Assembly (NCBI GenBank): GCA_004352715.1
Contig: SCFE01000003.1
Location: forward strand, 3,146,259-3,210,258
Direction: 5' to 3'
Origin: Hofstenia miamia
Taxonomy: Eukaryota > Xenacoelomorpha > Acoela
DNA: 64,000 nt
Positions within the stretch are counted from its first letter, which is position 1, and each line of letters opens with the position of its first letter. A program made the translations under genes and the position numbers. The notes under the pieces were generated by a model. It did not search any database. It was given only the letters and a program-made list of their open reading frames with translations, and was not told the DNA's origin. Positions 1 to 12,365 of the stretch are shown piece by piece.

Positions 1-1532
1 TAGCAATGAGAAATTTGACAAGGTTCTGAACATTTGTGAACATAATTTTTCTAAAGTGGTGTTCAGTATCCTCGAATATCATTTTTTCAAAGTTCTTTTA
101 TTTGAAGCAATTGCACTCTTCCTTGTTTACCAAGTAATTATTAGATTAAATGTACTGCGCTGTTCGGAATGCCGTATGAAGTAAATTGGAGATAAAGCTA
201 ACATATGATTATTGTAGTGATAAAAATGAATATCATTCAAATTGGTTTATTCAACCTAAGCACAACCTAAACATGGCCCAACCCCAATGGTCCGGCCAGC
301 CCACTTGTAACTCTGGGACTTTGTAATTAACTATGATTATTAAAATGAATGATTTTTGACAATTGAAAAAGTACTTTTTGAAAATTGCACTTACTTTGAC
401 ATTTTAAATTAATGCTAAATTTTGCAGATGTATATACACATTGTTATCTTTTATAATTAAGATATTACTTCAATTTTGAAATTAAAAGCTTTCATCCAAT
501 ATAATTGATTGGCTTTCAGCTCATTATTGGGCTGATGATAGTTTATGCTGATGCTGAAATGTTTGAGAGCTATTTAATTACTTGTTGGACACTGGGCTGT
601 AACCATAAACCTACTGTTTGCCATCAGTGAGCCGCCCATCTTCGGCTTTTTGCACGAATTTTCCACCAGGGCACTGATAAATGCTTGACCATTGAAAATT
701 CCATTTAGGCTGTGTAAATGAAACCATGCTATGAAACTTTGTCTAAACGATAACTTATACTAATTGAATAAACAAACTGCACTTAAATTATATGAATTGA
801 GCGAAACAGTAAGCAGCTTGAAACTAAAACAGAAAATCAAATAATATACTGTCTAGCTTAGGTTCAAATACAGTAAGTTTATCTCTATGATAGTATATAA
901 TTTTAAAGCAGTCTTTTCACTGTCAGCCTTTTTCTAGATAATCTTCTGGTTGAGGTTTGTTCATGAAATTGTAACCAGCACTGGCTGTTTGCTTGATATA
1001 TTTTCAAAAATTAACATCCATGAGATTAGGTCTTGAGATTCTAGTTACATCAGTACGACTAGTCACTTCAATTCTTGCAAAATCTGCGTTTTCAATATTA
1101 TCAGACAATATTTCCAACTGTTAAAGAATGCATTGTGTGATATCTATGAACAAGAAGCAGAAAGTATATGCCTATGCTCACGATTTAATGTCTCCAATGT
1201 TCTAATTATAATCCAAAAAGGTCGACTTGGTTTTATTTTTCCTTGTTATCAGATGATCACTTCTTAAAGCATTTATAGGGAGTACTGCTCAGGGGAAAGA
1301 AAGAACTTTTTGCTCATAGGCAATACCTGGTTCTGTCACTACCTCCCCACAGAAATAGTTTGCAATTAATATTTAGTTAAAAACTAGTGTAGGAAATTCT
1401 TTAAAAATTAAGTATAAAACTGAACACCTGCAATTTTTGCAAATGTTTCTAATGTTAGTTTTATAAGTGCATTGTAAATACATAAAAAGAGAACCTGTTA
1501 AATATAAATTGTCGGACCTTTCTTATTTATAG
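1..1532. other. intergenic AT-rich DNA, no gene seen
   Basis: No open frame of note and no recognisable domain on either strand. The stretch around 360-640 has short matches (for example tactttttgaaaattg) to the inner right part of the element at 6859-8189. They are too short to call a copy. Confidence 0.5.
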
Positions 1533-1608
1533 GGCTATATTTGACATTAACCACATGGAGCTGATAGTATCAACACTAGTAACCAAGAAACAGAAGACAT
1601 TAACAATG
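1533..1608 (+). other. possible short exon between splice-like sites
   Basis: A pyrimidine-rich acceptor (cttatttatag) ends at 1532 and a good donor (ATG|GTGAGT) begins at 1609. The 76 bases between are open in one frame, starting AIFDINHMEL. I recognise no family, no partner exon is visible, and this length can be open by chance. Confidence 0.15.
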
Positions 1609-2099
1609 GTGAGTATAATAGTCCACAATTAAGAAATTACATAAGTATTCTGAAGTACTGTAACGCCAACATTTGAGCAGTACTAATTATATTATAAGCA
1701 CTATAACGTTATAGTTTGTTTGTAGATTGTGTTATGTCTACATAGGTGTTCACTTCATTTAGTCAGCGTGTAAAATATGTTACCTACTTCATCACTTCAA
1801 ACTTACTGCTTGCATAATATACTTAAATAATCAAATTACTTAAAAATTCAAATGCTACATGATATTTTGGGTAAATTGACTTCATGGGTTTTTTAGATGT
1901 AAGTACATATAAAAAGTCTTCAAGCATTATTTTTGAACTCCGAGTTGTGTGCAAATTTAGTACTTACAAATCTATTAAAGGTTTAGTGCCAATGCTGTAA
2001 ACATCACAACTAATGAAGTTCACATTTAAGAGTTCAGCGTTCTTATATCTTGTGTTTTTTACTGTTAAACACTTTTTGTATTGGCGGTAAACCTGAAGC

Positions 2100-2106
<7 letters not shown>

Positions 2107-2142
<36 letters not shown>

Positions 2143-2395
2143 GTATTGTACATTTATATGTATATATATATGTCCATGTTTATATGTATGTATATATATG
2201 TATATGTACATGTATATATATATATATATGTATATGTATGTATATAAATGTATATATATATATGTATGTATACGTATATATATATGTATATATGTAGATA
2301 TATGTTTATATATATATAATGTATATATACGTATGTATATATGTAGATGTATATGTTTTTGTATATAAATGTCTATGTATTTATATGTATGTAAA
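2107..2395. repeat. (TA)n / TATG-rich microsatellite
   Basis: A pure TA run of about 34 bases passes into about 250 bases of interrupted TATA/TATG/TACG units. The Tyr/Ile-rich open frames on both strands here are products of the repeat, not genes. Confidence 0.95.
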
Positions 2396-4490
2396 CTTGT
2401 ATTTAGGGTGTTGCAGTGAATATCATTGAAAACAAAGAACTTCCTATCCTTCATGAAATTGAGTCTTATTTTAGCAGGCCAATAGTACCGTTAGATCCGA
2501 CGAATCTATCAATGTGATTTTAATTAATTGCTATTATCTTAGATTATTTTCTTTCTTAATTGAATTCATTTTTTTTATTTCTTGAAGTTTTGATATTATT
2601 GATTTAATAATATATTATAATGCATACATCATTATTTTTGTATGAAATGTTGAATAGGAGAGCTCGTTTAGTTAATCTGGGATCATACATTAAGAAACCG
2701 GCAACACGGATTTCAGTATTTTGCTATTTTGGATGATTTTGCTATTTGAAAATTAAGCTTCTGTCGTTTTTCTAGTAATAGTAATATGCAGTAGATTACC
2801 CTATTGTTTGATAATGTTCGATGTGTATGTCTTAGTAAGTGTTAAGTAGAAAACCTATATTGCTTAAAAAACTATTGAATTGAGTTGAGTTCACAGATAA
2901 CTGTACAAAAACATCAATTTAGTCGTTTCTGGCTTTCAGGTTAATTTTGTACCGAAGAAACATTGAAATAGGTACATCAGTTTAATTCTCAAATTTATCA
3001 AAGCATGGCTTGCAATAATGGTATTATTCTTAACTCCGTCTTCAAATAAAGCAGCAAAGTACATGTATTTGAACACCGCATTTCTTATCCGCGATAAGCT
3101 TAAGCTTCAAACACTTTTGTCCCATGTCAATACTGATCTGAAATCAAAAGCAAATATAAGCGAATGGCTATAAAAGATCACTAATTCAAATACCCGCCAC
3201 GCCGTTCTTTTGATGCTACGGCGGCGGCGGAAAGCTCTATGGTGCATAGCTTTGAGGATGTCTAATAACGCTTAAAAATTAAAATGATTTGCTAAACCAT
3301 TCTAGGCTGCAATAAATGTTTAAAATATGCATACTAATGTGTAATAGCCAAAAACCGAATTACATTGAAAACTTTTATATTTCTTATAGAAATATCCTTT
3401 TAAATTGAATATTATTTCCATTAATGCATATGTTTCTTCTTGCTTTAATTTCATAACACAACTTGTTTCAAGAGTAAATAATTATAAAATTATCTACTTT
3501 AAGTGATACTTGTATTTTTTCTTGAAGCACATATGCCTCCATGTTTTAAAATGATCAATTTTCGTACAAATCAACTAATTTCTTAATAATACTTAGGAAA
3601 ATTTTTTGCAAATATGCTAATTGTTAAGAATTTTACTATATGCTTATGTAAACTATGTGTATCCATGACCATGGCCTACTAAATATTTAGTAGGCCATGG
3701 CATGACTAAAATATTGCTCCAAATATGACATGTCATAGACTTGATTGGATTCAATGCAATCCTCTATTAATAATGAGATATAATGTCAAAATGCATTGTT
3801 CATTAATGTTGATACCTTTCATATCTATCTATTTCCCATAAGGAAAATGTGTTTTTTTCCGAAATTATCATTAAAGTATTTTGCTGGCATGCATTGTTCG
3901 AAAGCATTGTAAAACAAATAAATTACTCAATTATAATTATGGTATCACAATGCTTTTCATCTAAAGAGCTGATATATTTGCATAACTTAAATTAATAATT
4001 ATAAAATTATGGAAAAATTGCATTATTGTGCAGAATGGCAATTGTATTACAATCAACATATTGTTTAACTTTGAGTCAAAAACTAATACGAAGTAAAGCA
4101 GCACAACACACTTTGTGGTCCAGCTTAAGTTTCAAATCTTTCTAACTTATCTCATAATTCGTTATAAGTTATCATTTTTTCATTCATAAAATATTATTGC
4201 AACTTGTCGAGTGAAAAGTCTCTTCTGGCTATTTGTGGCAACTCTGTAATATTTATGATTTTTGCGAATTTTTACATGCAAACAATATATTTACAAATTA
4301 TTCAAGTCCTCTCTAAGTAAAGTATTTTATTTTGAAGTCGCTTTGAATTTGTAAAATTATTAAGATACTTTGTCCCCAACATACTAGATACAAATTTTCA
4401 ATTACAATAAAGTTTCCTAGCACAATTCATTAAAAATTACAAGTTTTGTAGTTTTAGCAATATTTTGTCATATTGAAGGAATTCTTAAGG
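2396..4490. other. intergenic DNA, no gene seen
   Basis: AT-rich sequence without a supported coding region. It holds a perfect palindrome (3669-3700) and a small GC-richer patch with CGG triplets near 3195-3240. Confidence 0.5.
3669..3700. repeat. 32-bp perfect palindrome
   Basis: The half-site CCATGGCCTACTAAAT at 3669-3684 is followed directly by its exact reverse complement at 3685-3700, with no spacer. The flanking bases do not extend it. Such a site could form a cruciform, or be the remnant of a fold-back element. Confidence 0.9.
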
Positions 4491-4498
4491 TAATTAAT

Positions 4499-5112
4499 AT
4501 GCGCCGTAGATTATCAGAATTGAGACATTTAATCAACAGCTCTCATAAATTGACGAAGGCAGGTCTTTTGTATGTCAATAAGTTGTCCTCAATTAAGATT
4601 GCTCATTCGCCAAGTCACCAGAAAGATAATGAAATTGTCAAAAAAAATTGCCTAAAGAAATTTGCAATGATTTCAATGAAGTTTTTCTAAATTTAAGAAA
4701 CTACAACAGTATGAATGTAAATTTTTCTATTAACAAAACTAGATCAACTCCACCCCTCTTTTTCCTTTCATTTTTTAACTAAATATGAAATCATAGTTGA
4801 TACATTGCTTAGAAACAAATCCAGTGAACCCCTAATACAACGTGTTGAAAAATGGAGAAAACGATAGATGATAATGAATGCTCAGCAGTTACTTGGTTAG
4901 ACTCCTTGAAAACACTCAATTCAATTGATCATAGCGTATTACTACAAAAAATTTAATATCTAGGTTTTTCTAATGACAATGTAGGTCTTATTTTTAGTTT
5001 TTCGTATTAATCGTATTCAATTAGTAAAGCTTAATGAATCTTTTTCGTATTGGGTTTGTACTAAAAATGAAGTCCAACACGGAACCATTTTGAGTCCCTT
5101 ACTACTTATGAT
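4499..5112 (+). pseudogene. non-LTR retrotransposon reverse transcriptase remnant, copy A
   Basis: Conceptual translation, with many stops and frameshifts, gives pieces of a LINE reverse transcriptase. They include an IDHSVLLQKI-like stretch near 4930 and a V-x-HGTILSPLLL stretch near 5070. These match the better preserved segments of copies B (5113-6854) and C (8448-9620). The catalytic YADD region is missing here, so this copy is internally deleted. It is not functional. Confidence 0.6.
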
Positions 5113-6854
5113 AAATCCATAACAAATAAAGGTAAATTTGCGAGGCTTTTAATGCAGTTTTTCTAATTTTAACAAACTACAATAATGAATGTACCAATAT
5201 ATTACAACTGAATTGTATGTATAAGACATTAGTTTTTCCAAATGAATTAAAATGTGCAAATATAATGCCACTATCTAAAAAAGATGATGCTGAAGTTTGC
5301 TTAAATTATAGACCAATTTCAATCACCTCTCAAATCAGCAAAGTATTTGAACAAATTCGTTTTAATCAACTTAATGAGCATCTTTGCAAACATGATCTTT
5401 ACTCCAAAACACAACATGGTTTTCGTAAAGATATTGTGACATCAGTAGAGTGCGCGGAGGTGCACGAACAGACACTAACTAATTTTCTATTTCACAGTGT
5501 TCGTATGCCCTTTATACAATGTTTCTCATAATATTTACAAATACTAGCAAACGCGACAACAGCAGACTGGAAGATAACGAGAACTAGGTACCTGCCGCCA
5601 CAATATTTCTACCAGCAATGTTTTAATATAAGCTGTTGAAAAATGGAGAAAGACGACAGGTGATACGAAATACTCAGCTGCTGCTTGATTAGACCTCTCG
5701 AAAGCATTCAATTCGATTGATCATAGCATATTACTACAAAGAATTCAATATCTAGGTTTTTTAATGACAGCGTAGGTATCATTTCTATTTGTATAATCGT
5801 ATGCAATGAGTAATGCTTAATAAATCTTTTTCAAATATAGTTTGTAACAAAAATGGAGTCCAACAGAGAACCATTTTGGGTCCCTTACTATTTTATATTT
5901 TCACAAGTGGTGTGTCCGATTTAACAACATGTGAAGTTATACAATATGCAGATGATACAAATACAAAATTATTTAACTCTAATATATGTAATGAAAAAGC
6001 CATTCAAGCTCTCTAAAAATTGTTGCACTTCTCTCGTTCAATATCTTGCTTCTTTAAAACTAAGAGTAAATTAAAAACTCAATTTTGCATTAACTCAAAT
6101 TCTGCATCTACTAATACTTCTCAATATTAGCTTAATTTTAACGGCGTTCATATAAAGCAAGTTGAGTCCTTTAAATAGATATGAAGTATTTTTTATACAC
6201 ATTTAAATTTTGAAAAGCAACTATATCATATTATTTGAAAAACAGCCATCTTGATTAAAGCAATTAACGTAATATCTCAAAAACTTCCAATTAAAACAAA
6301 AATTCAATAAATTCATACTTTAGTATTAAGTAATTTCAACTATTCTCTTCGCAGATAAAAATTCCTCAGAAAATTTAAGGTACAACTAAATTGGGCTATC
6401 AAGGTATCAGTTAATAATCATAGCTTATATAAGTATAATGAATACAGAAAAATCTCCAACTTATGTCTACATCCACAATGCTATATCTATTTAAATTTCT
6501 TACATTCTTTAAAATAATTAATAGTACTTTCCATGCACCAAACTTGAATTTTCCCAGCAAAAATATTTAATACACAAAACAAAAGAACACACTTAATTTA
6601 AGCAATTAGCTATAAGAAGCAAACAATGAAAAAATCATTTCTAAAGACAGTTATAAATATATGGAATGAATTACCAAAATGTATCAAACAAAAAATAGAT
6701 TAAAAACTTTAAAATTAGTATTAAAAAATACTTTCAAACCTTTAATATGAAACGACTGAAATGTCAAAGTTAGTAAATTTTATAATCCTAATTACTCTGT
6801 TAATAAAAACTAACATTGCCAAAACTCAAGTTAAATATCTTTATTATTTGTAAA
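5113..6854 (+). pseudogene. non-LTR retrotransposon remnant, copy B (RT domain to 3' end)
   Basis: The frame at 5217-5531 carries the early RT blocks, with CLNYRPISITSQISKVFEQI followed by QHGFRKD. The frame at 5813-6016 carries NGVQQRTILGPLLF and the catalytic YADD box. A six-base insertion after the box gives YADDTNTKLF, against YADDTKLF in copy C. Downstream fragments match the LINE thumb and C-terminal region (WNELPK). Stops and frameshifts separate the pieces. The clade is CR1/L2/jockey-like and I cannot resolve it further. The 3' end is interrupted at 6858 by the element at 6859-8189. Confidence 0.75.
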
Positions 6855-6858
6855 TATT

Positions 6859-8189
6859 CCCAAATAGCAAGCCATTAATGGTCCGATAATGGGCCATTGG
6901 AGTTGCCAATATTAACCATTAATGGCAAATGACCACTGGGGAATTAATGGGCCAATGATGTATATCCGACAATGACCCATTGGTGGGCTAATAATGGTCC
7001 ACTAATGGGCCATTAGTGAGCCAATAATGGCCCATTAATGGGCCATTGATGACAAGCATTAGGTTTTTGATACTATTGCATTAAATTTTATATGTAGAAC
7101 AACAATTTTATATTGTTAAACAGTTGAAACATTGCTGTTTAAACAAACACAAGCCCAACAAAAGACAGAAGGTTATCCTTGAGATCCTGTCATGCATACA
7201 AACATTTAGTAGAAATTTGATAGAATGTCTTGTTTATAAATGATAACAATAAGCATAAAAATCTGTCAAATTTAACAAAAATTTTCAATTTTAAAATTAA
7301 CTACAATTTTGAAATAATACTATCTTAAGTCGTGAAAAATCTCTTCTGTTCAAGTGTAGCTTTTTTATGTAACTGCTAATTTCAAAGTGTCCAAATATTT
7401 ATGAATAAAATATTTTTAAAATACGTTTAGCAGGTATATCATAATTTTCTACAAATTAAAAATTTCAAAATATCTTTTCGCATTTCCTTTTATTATATTT
7501 AAAGGAACTAGGAATCAAAATAATAAAGTGGCTTTTATTTGCAAGCATCTGCTCATTGAGTATTGCTTAGTAAGGTTGCCACTGATGCCACTAATGGTCC
7601 ACCAATGGCATTAGTGGTCACAAATAGTAATGTATTGATTGTAGCCAATGTTATATTATGAATTGTAATTCGCAACTTGGTATAATTTGATTGAGTTAAG
7701 GATACAGTTGGAACTGTGTGTAGCATATTATCCTTAAGATGGAACACCTTGCTAAAAACCATTGAATTAATTATAAAGTGCTCATAAAAACTAGAGCTGG
7801 CATACTAAATTGTGCTATCAACTACGAAATATTAAGTAAATTCATTTGTTATGAAAATTTAATTTGATCTGTCATAATTGTAAATTATTATAATTTATAT
7901 TTGTTTGCTAGATGGCAGATTAATCCAGCAATGCCATTATCGAGCCATTTTCGGACCATTAATAGCTACAAGAAACTGATAAATAATACTTTTTGAAAAT
8001 TGAAATCACACTTTAATGTAATGCATATTTTATATACAATAATGCAAAAATTTCTCTGTAAAATTGTGGAATTTTAAGATTTTTAAATCTTTTTGTTCTG
8101 TTGGTTATAAGTTTACAAATGAATTATCATTATTGGCCATTGATGCCATTAATTGACCATTGGTCATCCGACAATGCTTGTTATTTGGG
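6859..8189. mobile_element. non-autonomous TIR DNA transposon with CCATTAATGG subterminal repeats, nested in LINE 3' flank
   Basis: The left end reads CCCAAATAGCAAG and the right end, reversed, CCCAAATAACAAG. TATT flanks both sides (6855-6858 and 8190-8193), as expected of a 4-bp target-site duplication. Sequence on either side matches the uninterrupted DNA after copy C (near 9604), which serves as an empty site. About 200 bp inside the left end is an array of roughly 10-bp palindromic units of the form CCATTRRTGG, with more units near 7590, 7940 and 8130. The core around 7090-7560 is clearly homologous to 57410-57880 in the element at 57154-57972. No transposase is encoded. The superfamily is unknown. 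Confidence 0.75.
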
Positions 8190-8447
8190 TATTTTGTTTT
8201 CTTTGCTTTCAGAATTTTTATCAGTATTCTTTGTTGTTCAAACAGTTTCTGAATATACTGTAGATAGTTTTTCTTCTTGTTCTTCTAGGGGTTTTCCTTG
8301 CCCCTCTGCTAATGGGATATTCTCAATAAATCTTTATTCTACATGTATATACATGTATGTTACAGTAAGATTGTCAATTTAGGAATTTTGGTGAAACCCC
8401 TATTATTCGTTAAATTTGTGAAATTGGTATTTCACTTACTTAAGTTT
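8190..8447 (+). repeat. displaced 3' flank of LINE copy B plus one fold-back arm
   Basis: This stretch continues copy B's 3' flank after the nested element and matches 9605-9840 nearly in step. Near 8363-8447 it includes one arm of the fold-back repeat found complete at 9757-10006, with the hairpin-like GTGAAATTGGTATTTCAC. Confidence 0.6.
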
Positions 8448-9620
8448 GATAATAGCATATTACTACAAAGAATTAAATATCTAGGTTTTTCGAATGCCAG
8501 TGTAGGTCTCATTTCTAGTTATTTGTATAATCATATGCAATGAGCAATGCTTAATTAATCTTTTTCAAATAGAGTTTGTACCAAAAATGGAGTCCAACAG
8601 AGAACCATTTTGGGTCCCTTACTATTTTATCTTTTCACAAATGGTGTGTCCGATTTAACAACATGTGAAGTTATACAATATGCAGATGATACAAAATTAT
8701 TTAACTCTAATATATGTAATGAAAAAGCCGTTCAAACTCTCTAAAAAATTGTTGTACTTCTCTCGTTCAATATTTTGCTTCTTTAAGACTAAGAGTAAAT
8801 TAAATACTCAGTTTTGCATTAACTCAATTTCTGCTTCTACTGATATACTTAACAATATAAAATTAATCTTAATGGCGTTCATATAAAGCAAGTTGAGTCC
8901 TTTAAATACATAGGAATTATATTTGATTCACATTTAAATTTTGAAAAGCAACTAAATCATATTATTTGAAAAATGCCCATATCGATTAAAGCAATTAACT
9001 TAATTTCTCAAAAACTTCGAACTAAAACAAGACATAAATTAATTCATGCTCTAGTTTTGAGTCACTTCAACTATGCCAATATACTGTGTAAAGATATAAA
9101 CCTAAATATCCTTAGAAAATTTCAGGTACAACTGAATTGGGCTATCAAAGTAGCAGTTAATAACCATAGTTTTAAAAAGAATAATAACTATACAGAAAAA
9201 TCTAAAATTTATTTCTACACCCGCAATCTTATAGATGTATCTATATAAATGTCTTAAACACATTCTTCAAAACAATTAATAATATTTTCCCATATAACAA
9301 AATTGATTTTCCCGTAAAGGCATTTAATACACAAAACAAAAGAACGAATTTAATTGAATCAATTAGGTATAAGAAGCAAATAATGAAAAAATTATTTCTA
9401 AACAGAGCCATAAATATATGGAATGAATTACCAAAATATATCAAGTAAAACATAGATGAAAAAACATTAAGATTGATATTAAAAATACTTTTACACCTTT
9501 AATAAGAAACGATTGAATTGGCAAGGTTAGTAAATCTTACAATTCTAATTACTCTATTAATAAAAACTAACATCGCCATATCTCAAGTTAATTATTATTA
9601 TTATTTATAAATATTTTTTG
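8448..9620 (+). pseudogene. non-LTR retrotransposon remnant, copy C (5'-truncated)
   Basis: It begins inside the RT domain (NSILLQRIKYLGFSNASVGL), as 5'-truncated LINEs do. The order is then NGVQQRTILGPLLFYLF, the intact catalytic box YADDTKLF near 8676-8700, an F-K-Y-I-G-I-I-F-D block, and a C-terminal region in the frame at 8973-9248. A final WNELPKYIK-like stretch lies near 9420. Stops and frameshifts break it into at least five pieces. The 3' tail passes into ATT/TTA repeats near 9590. Confidence 0.75.
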
Positions 9621-9756
9621 TTTTGTTTGCTTTCGAACTTTTATCAGTATTCAAACAGTTTCTGAATATAGATAGTTATTCTTTTTATACTAGTTTACTT
9701 GCTACCTCTGCTAATAGGATATTCTTAATAAATCGTTATTCTATATATGTTACAGT

Positions 9757-10006
9757 AATATTGTGAATTTAGGAATGTCGTGGAATCCATAAAATTCAGT
9801 AAATTTGTGAAATTGGTATTTCACTTACCGAACTTCATAATAACATTAAAATAACTAAATACTTCATGTATTTATTAGAAAAATACTATACCTAACCCAA
9901 CCTCAATACCACCTTATTTGTTCTATGAAATTCTTAAGTGAAATAACAATTTCACAAATTCACTGAGATTTTAGGGATTTCATGAAATTCCTAATTACAA
10001 AATCCT
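9757..10006. repeat. fold-back (inverted repeat) element
   Basis: The arm at about 9757-9840 is repeated in inverted orientation at about 9921-10006. Each arm contains a small hairpin motif: GTGAAATTGGTATTTCAC on the left, GTGAAATAACAATTTCAC on the right. The spacer is about 80 bp and nothing in it codes. A solo arm occurs at about 8363-8447. Confidence 0.65.
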
Positions 10007-10952
10007 ACATTTAACATATACATAAAGATTGGCTGGAAAGTGAAGACTTTACTATTTGATTTTAATATATTAAATTACATCTTTAAGTTGAGACAAAGAT
10101 ATATAAATCGGTCTAATGAAACAATTTGACTTTAAATCTAGGTAATTTGAAATTTTACAAAAAAGCTTTCTGAAACTGTCACATGCCATTGTCTCTCAAA
10201 ATTTACTAGGAGACAAGAAAGTCAACTCATATATAATGGTAGTTGAAGACTGATTGTAAATTATAGCTTAATGTTTTGCAGAATGAGCTTAAAAGTGCAT
10301 ATGTTGAATTCACATTTATACAAATTCAAGCACAACATGGGATCATATCATAAGCTGCTTTGAAGTTTGAACAACGCTATCAAGGAAAATGATGGCTAAT
10401 ATATTAAGACTGTTGTTAGAGAAGCAAATTAAGACTCTCACAAAAGAAAAGGATTTCAAAGTCATTTTTACTATAATTGTACCAATTCAGATTTTGTTAG
10501 GTCTTTGTATGCATTGTAAACGTGCTTTAAAAATCATTCTCCACTGTAATTGGCCAATAATGTGATTATCACGAACATGTGAGTGTGGTGCTTCAAATAG
10601 CATTGATTACAAAAATCTATGTTTGATGTAAGGATTACACATCCCAATGCGTCATCAAATCAAAATATATCAGTTGCTCAAATTTAATCTGAACATGAGG
10701 CTTCCTAGGAAAGAGCAGACCAGGGTCATGTACAGAACATTGAGCATGCTTCATTCACACAACTCATATTTACAATAACTAATGGTGCTATGGGTGAAGA
10801 AGCTATGCAATATCATGCATTACTTGTTGAAAAGTACATCAAACCCTTTCTTCTTTAAATAAAATTGATGTCAATTTAACTTAAATGCTCATTATTCATA
10901 TAAATCAGTACTGTACTCCCATTGCCAACTTAATATATTAGGGGAGAAAGGG
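10007..10952. other. intergenic DNA, no gene seen
   Basis: I found no open frame longer than background and no domain on either strand. Confidence 0.5.
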
Positions 10953-11538
10953 CAGGGGCGGATACAGAAAAAATTTTTTGGAGTGCCCAAGGAAGAATAA
11001 AATGCTAAGTGCATAATTGGGTACCAGAGAGGGCATAAAACTATTGAACTTTAAATTTTTAAAATTCATCACTATGTACCATCACTATCTACTGACTCTA
11101 AAATTGGAAACATAGAATTCGTGCAATTTTTCAAGACTCAGCGCAATTTTTTCAAATTTCAAATTACACTTTAATAATAGCATGTTGTATCTTTAGGAGA
11201 TTTTTGCATTAGGTACAACAAAATATATCAATGGTATAAGATTAAATAAGTTACAAAAATTTCACTTAATAGGATGAATGTGTGCTTAGGCTCAAATTCA
11301 ATCAATATTGTCAAATATGATGATAAAATTAAAGAAAATCAGCCAATTAATTATAGTGTAAAAGTTCAATGAAATACATTTTATAAATACCAGAACTTTG
11401 AAAAAAACTTAAAAACTGTTCCTATTCACTCCATTTGAAGGTATTAAGGAATTTTCTTTTGTAAAATTTACAGTACAACTTGAATGATTTTTTTTATTTA
11501 AGAGGGGCCCCTCGCCCCCCCCTTTGTATCCACCCTTG
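10953..11538. mobile_element. hAT-like MITE
   Basis: The left end CAGGGGCGGATACAG (10953-10967) and the reversed right end CAAGGGTGGATACAA (11538-11524) match at 12 of 15 positions. They resemble the CAGGGGCGGAT termini common in hAT-type non-autonomous elements. The subterminal DNA is G-rich on the left and C-rich on the right. No clear 8-bp target duplication remains and no transposase is present. Confidence 0.65.
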
Positions 11539-12365
11539 AGGAGTTATTTTGCCGTGGTGATATTTTGCCAATTGTGTTGTGCATGGAGCAAATTTTTGTC
11601 ACTTAATAACTTTAAGTACAAAATTCAAGCTACTGAAATTTATCAATTTGGTAAGTCCAATAATGTTAGTAATAATTTCCTGTTTATTTATGTTATGTGT
11701 TCCATTTTAGGGGCAATTTTGTCATTATTTAAAAATATCTAATATTCATCTATTATTAACGCATTTGATTATTTATGAAAGTGCTGTTCAAAATGTTTCC
11801 ATAAATTTCTGGTTTAAAATTTGTAACTCAGCATTGCAGTAAGTTCATACTCATGGCAAAATTACCCCCAAATAATACTTTTTATAATGCTAAGAATTCT
11901 TATTCTTTAATTTAATTAATTTACTTCTTTTTGATTGAAAATGATTAAGTTATCAGATCACGTAATTCATATATAATTTATATTTTGTTTTCAATAGTTT
12001 TGTTGTTGGAAATCCGAAATAATTTAGTGTGGCAAAATATCCCCTAATGACTTTTTTAAAATTTTCGTCAATGTAACACAGAAGTAAAATATCGATGCTT
12101 CGCACAGTCAAATATTTTTAAAAGGGATTCATGTGAAAATTTAAAGTTTTAGCTTTCAATTGCAATTACCCATTCTTAACCTAAGTTGGCTACGGTACTC
12201 CTAAGTAATTGACAAGCGGGCTGTAATCTTGAGCGTGGTATTTTTCTGATATATTTTGACCATAATTTATTTTCTCAACAAATAAAATCCAACCCTCAAA
12301 TACTAATATAAATTTAACAAGGGTGGCTGAGCCACCAATTTAATTATACCACATGTGCTGATTAC
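11539..12365. other. intergenic DNA, no gene seen
   Basis: No supported coding region. The open frame starting upstream at 11524 runs out of the MITE end and looks like chance. Confidence 0.5.

Noticed and set aside
240-640. Possible third copy of the 6859-8189 family
   Set aside because: It shares only short AT-rich matches and has no convincing CCCARATARCAA ends.
2050-2454. Tyr/Ile-rich open frames on both strands
   Set aside because: They are translations of a TA/TATG microsatellite, not proteins.
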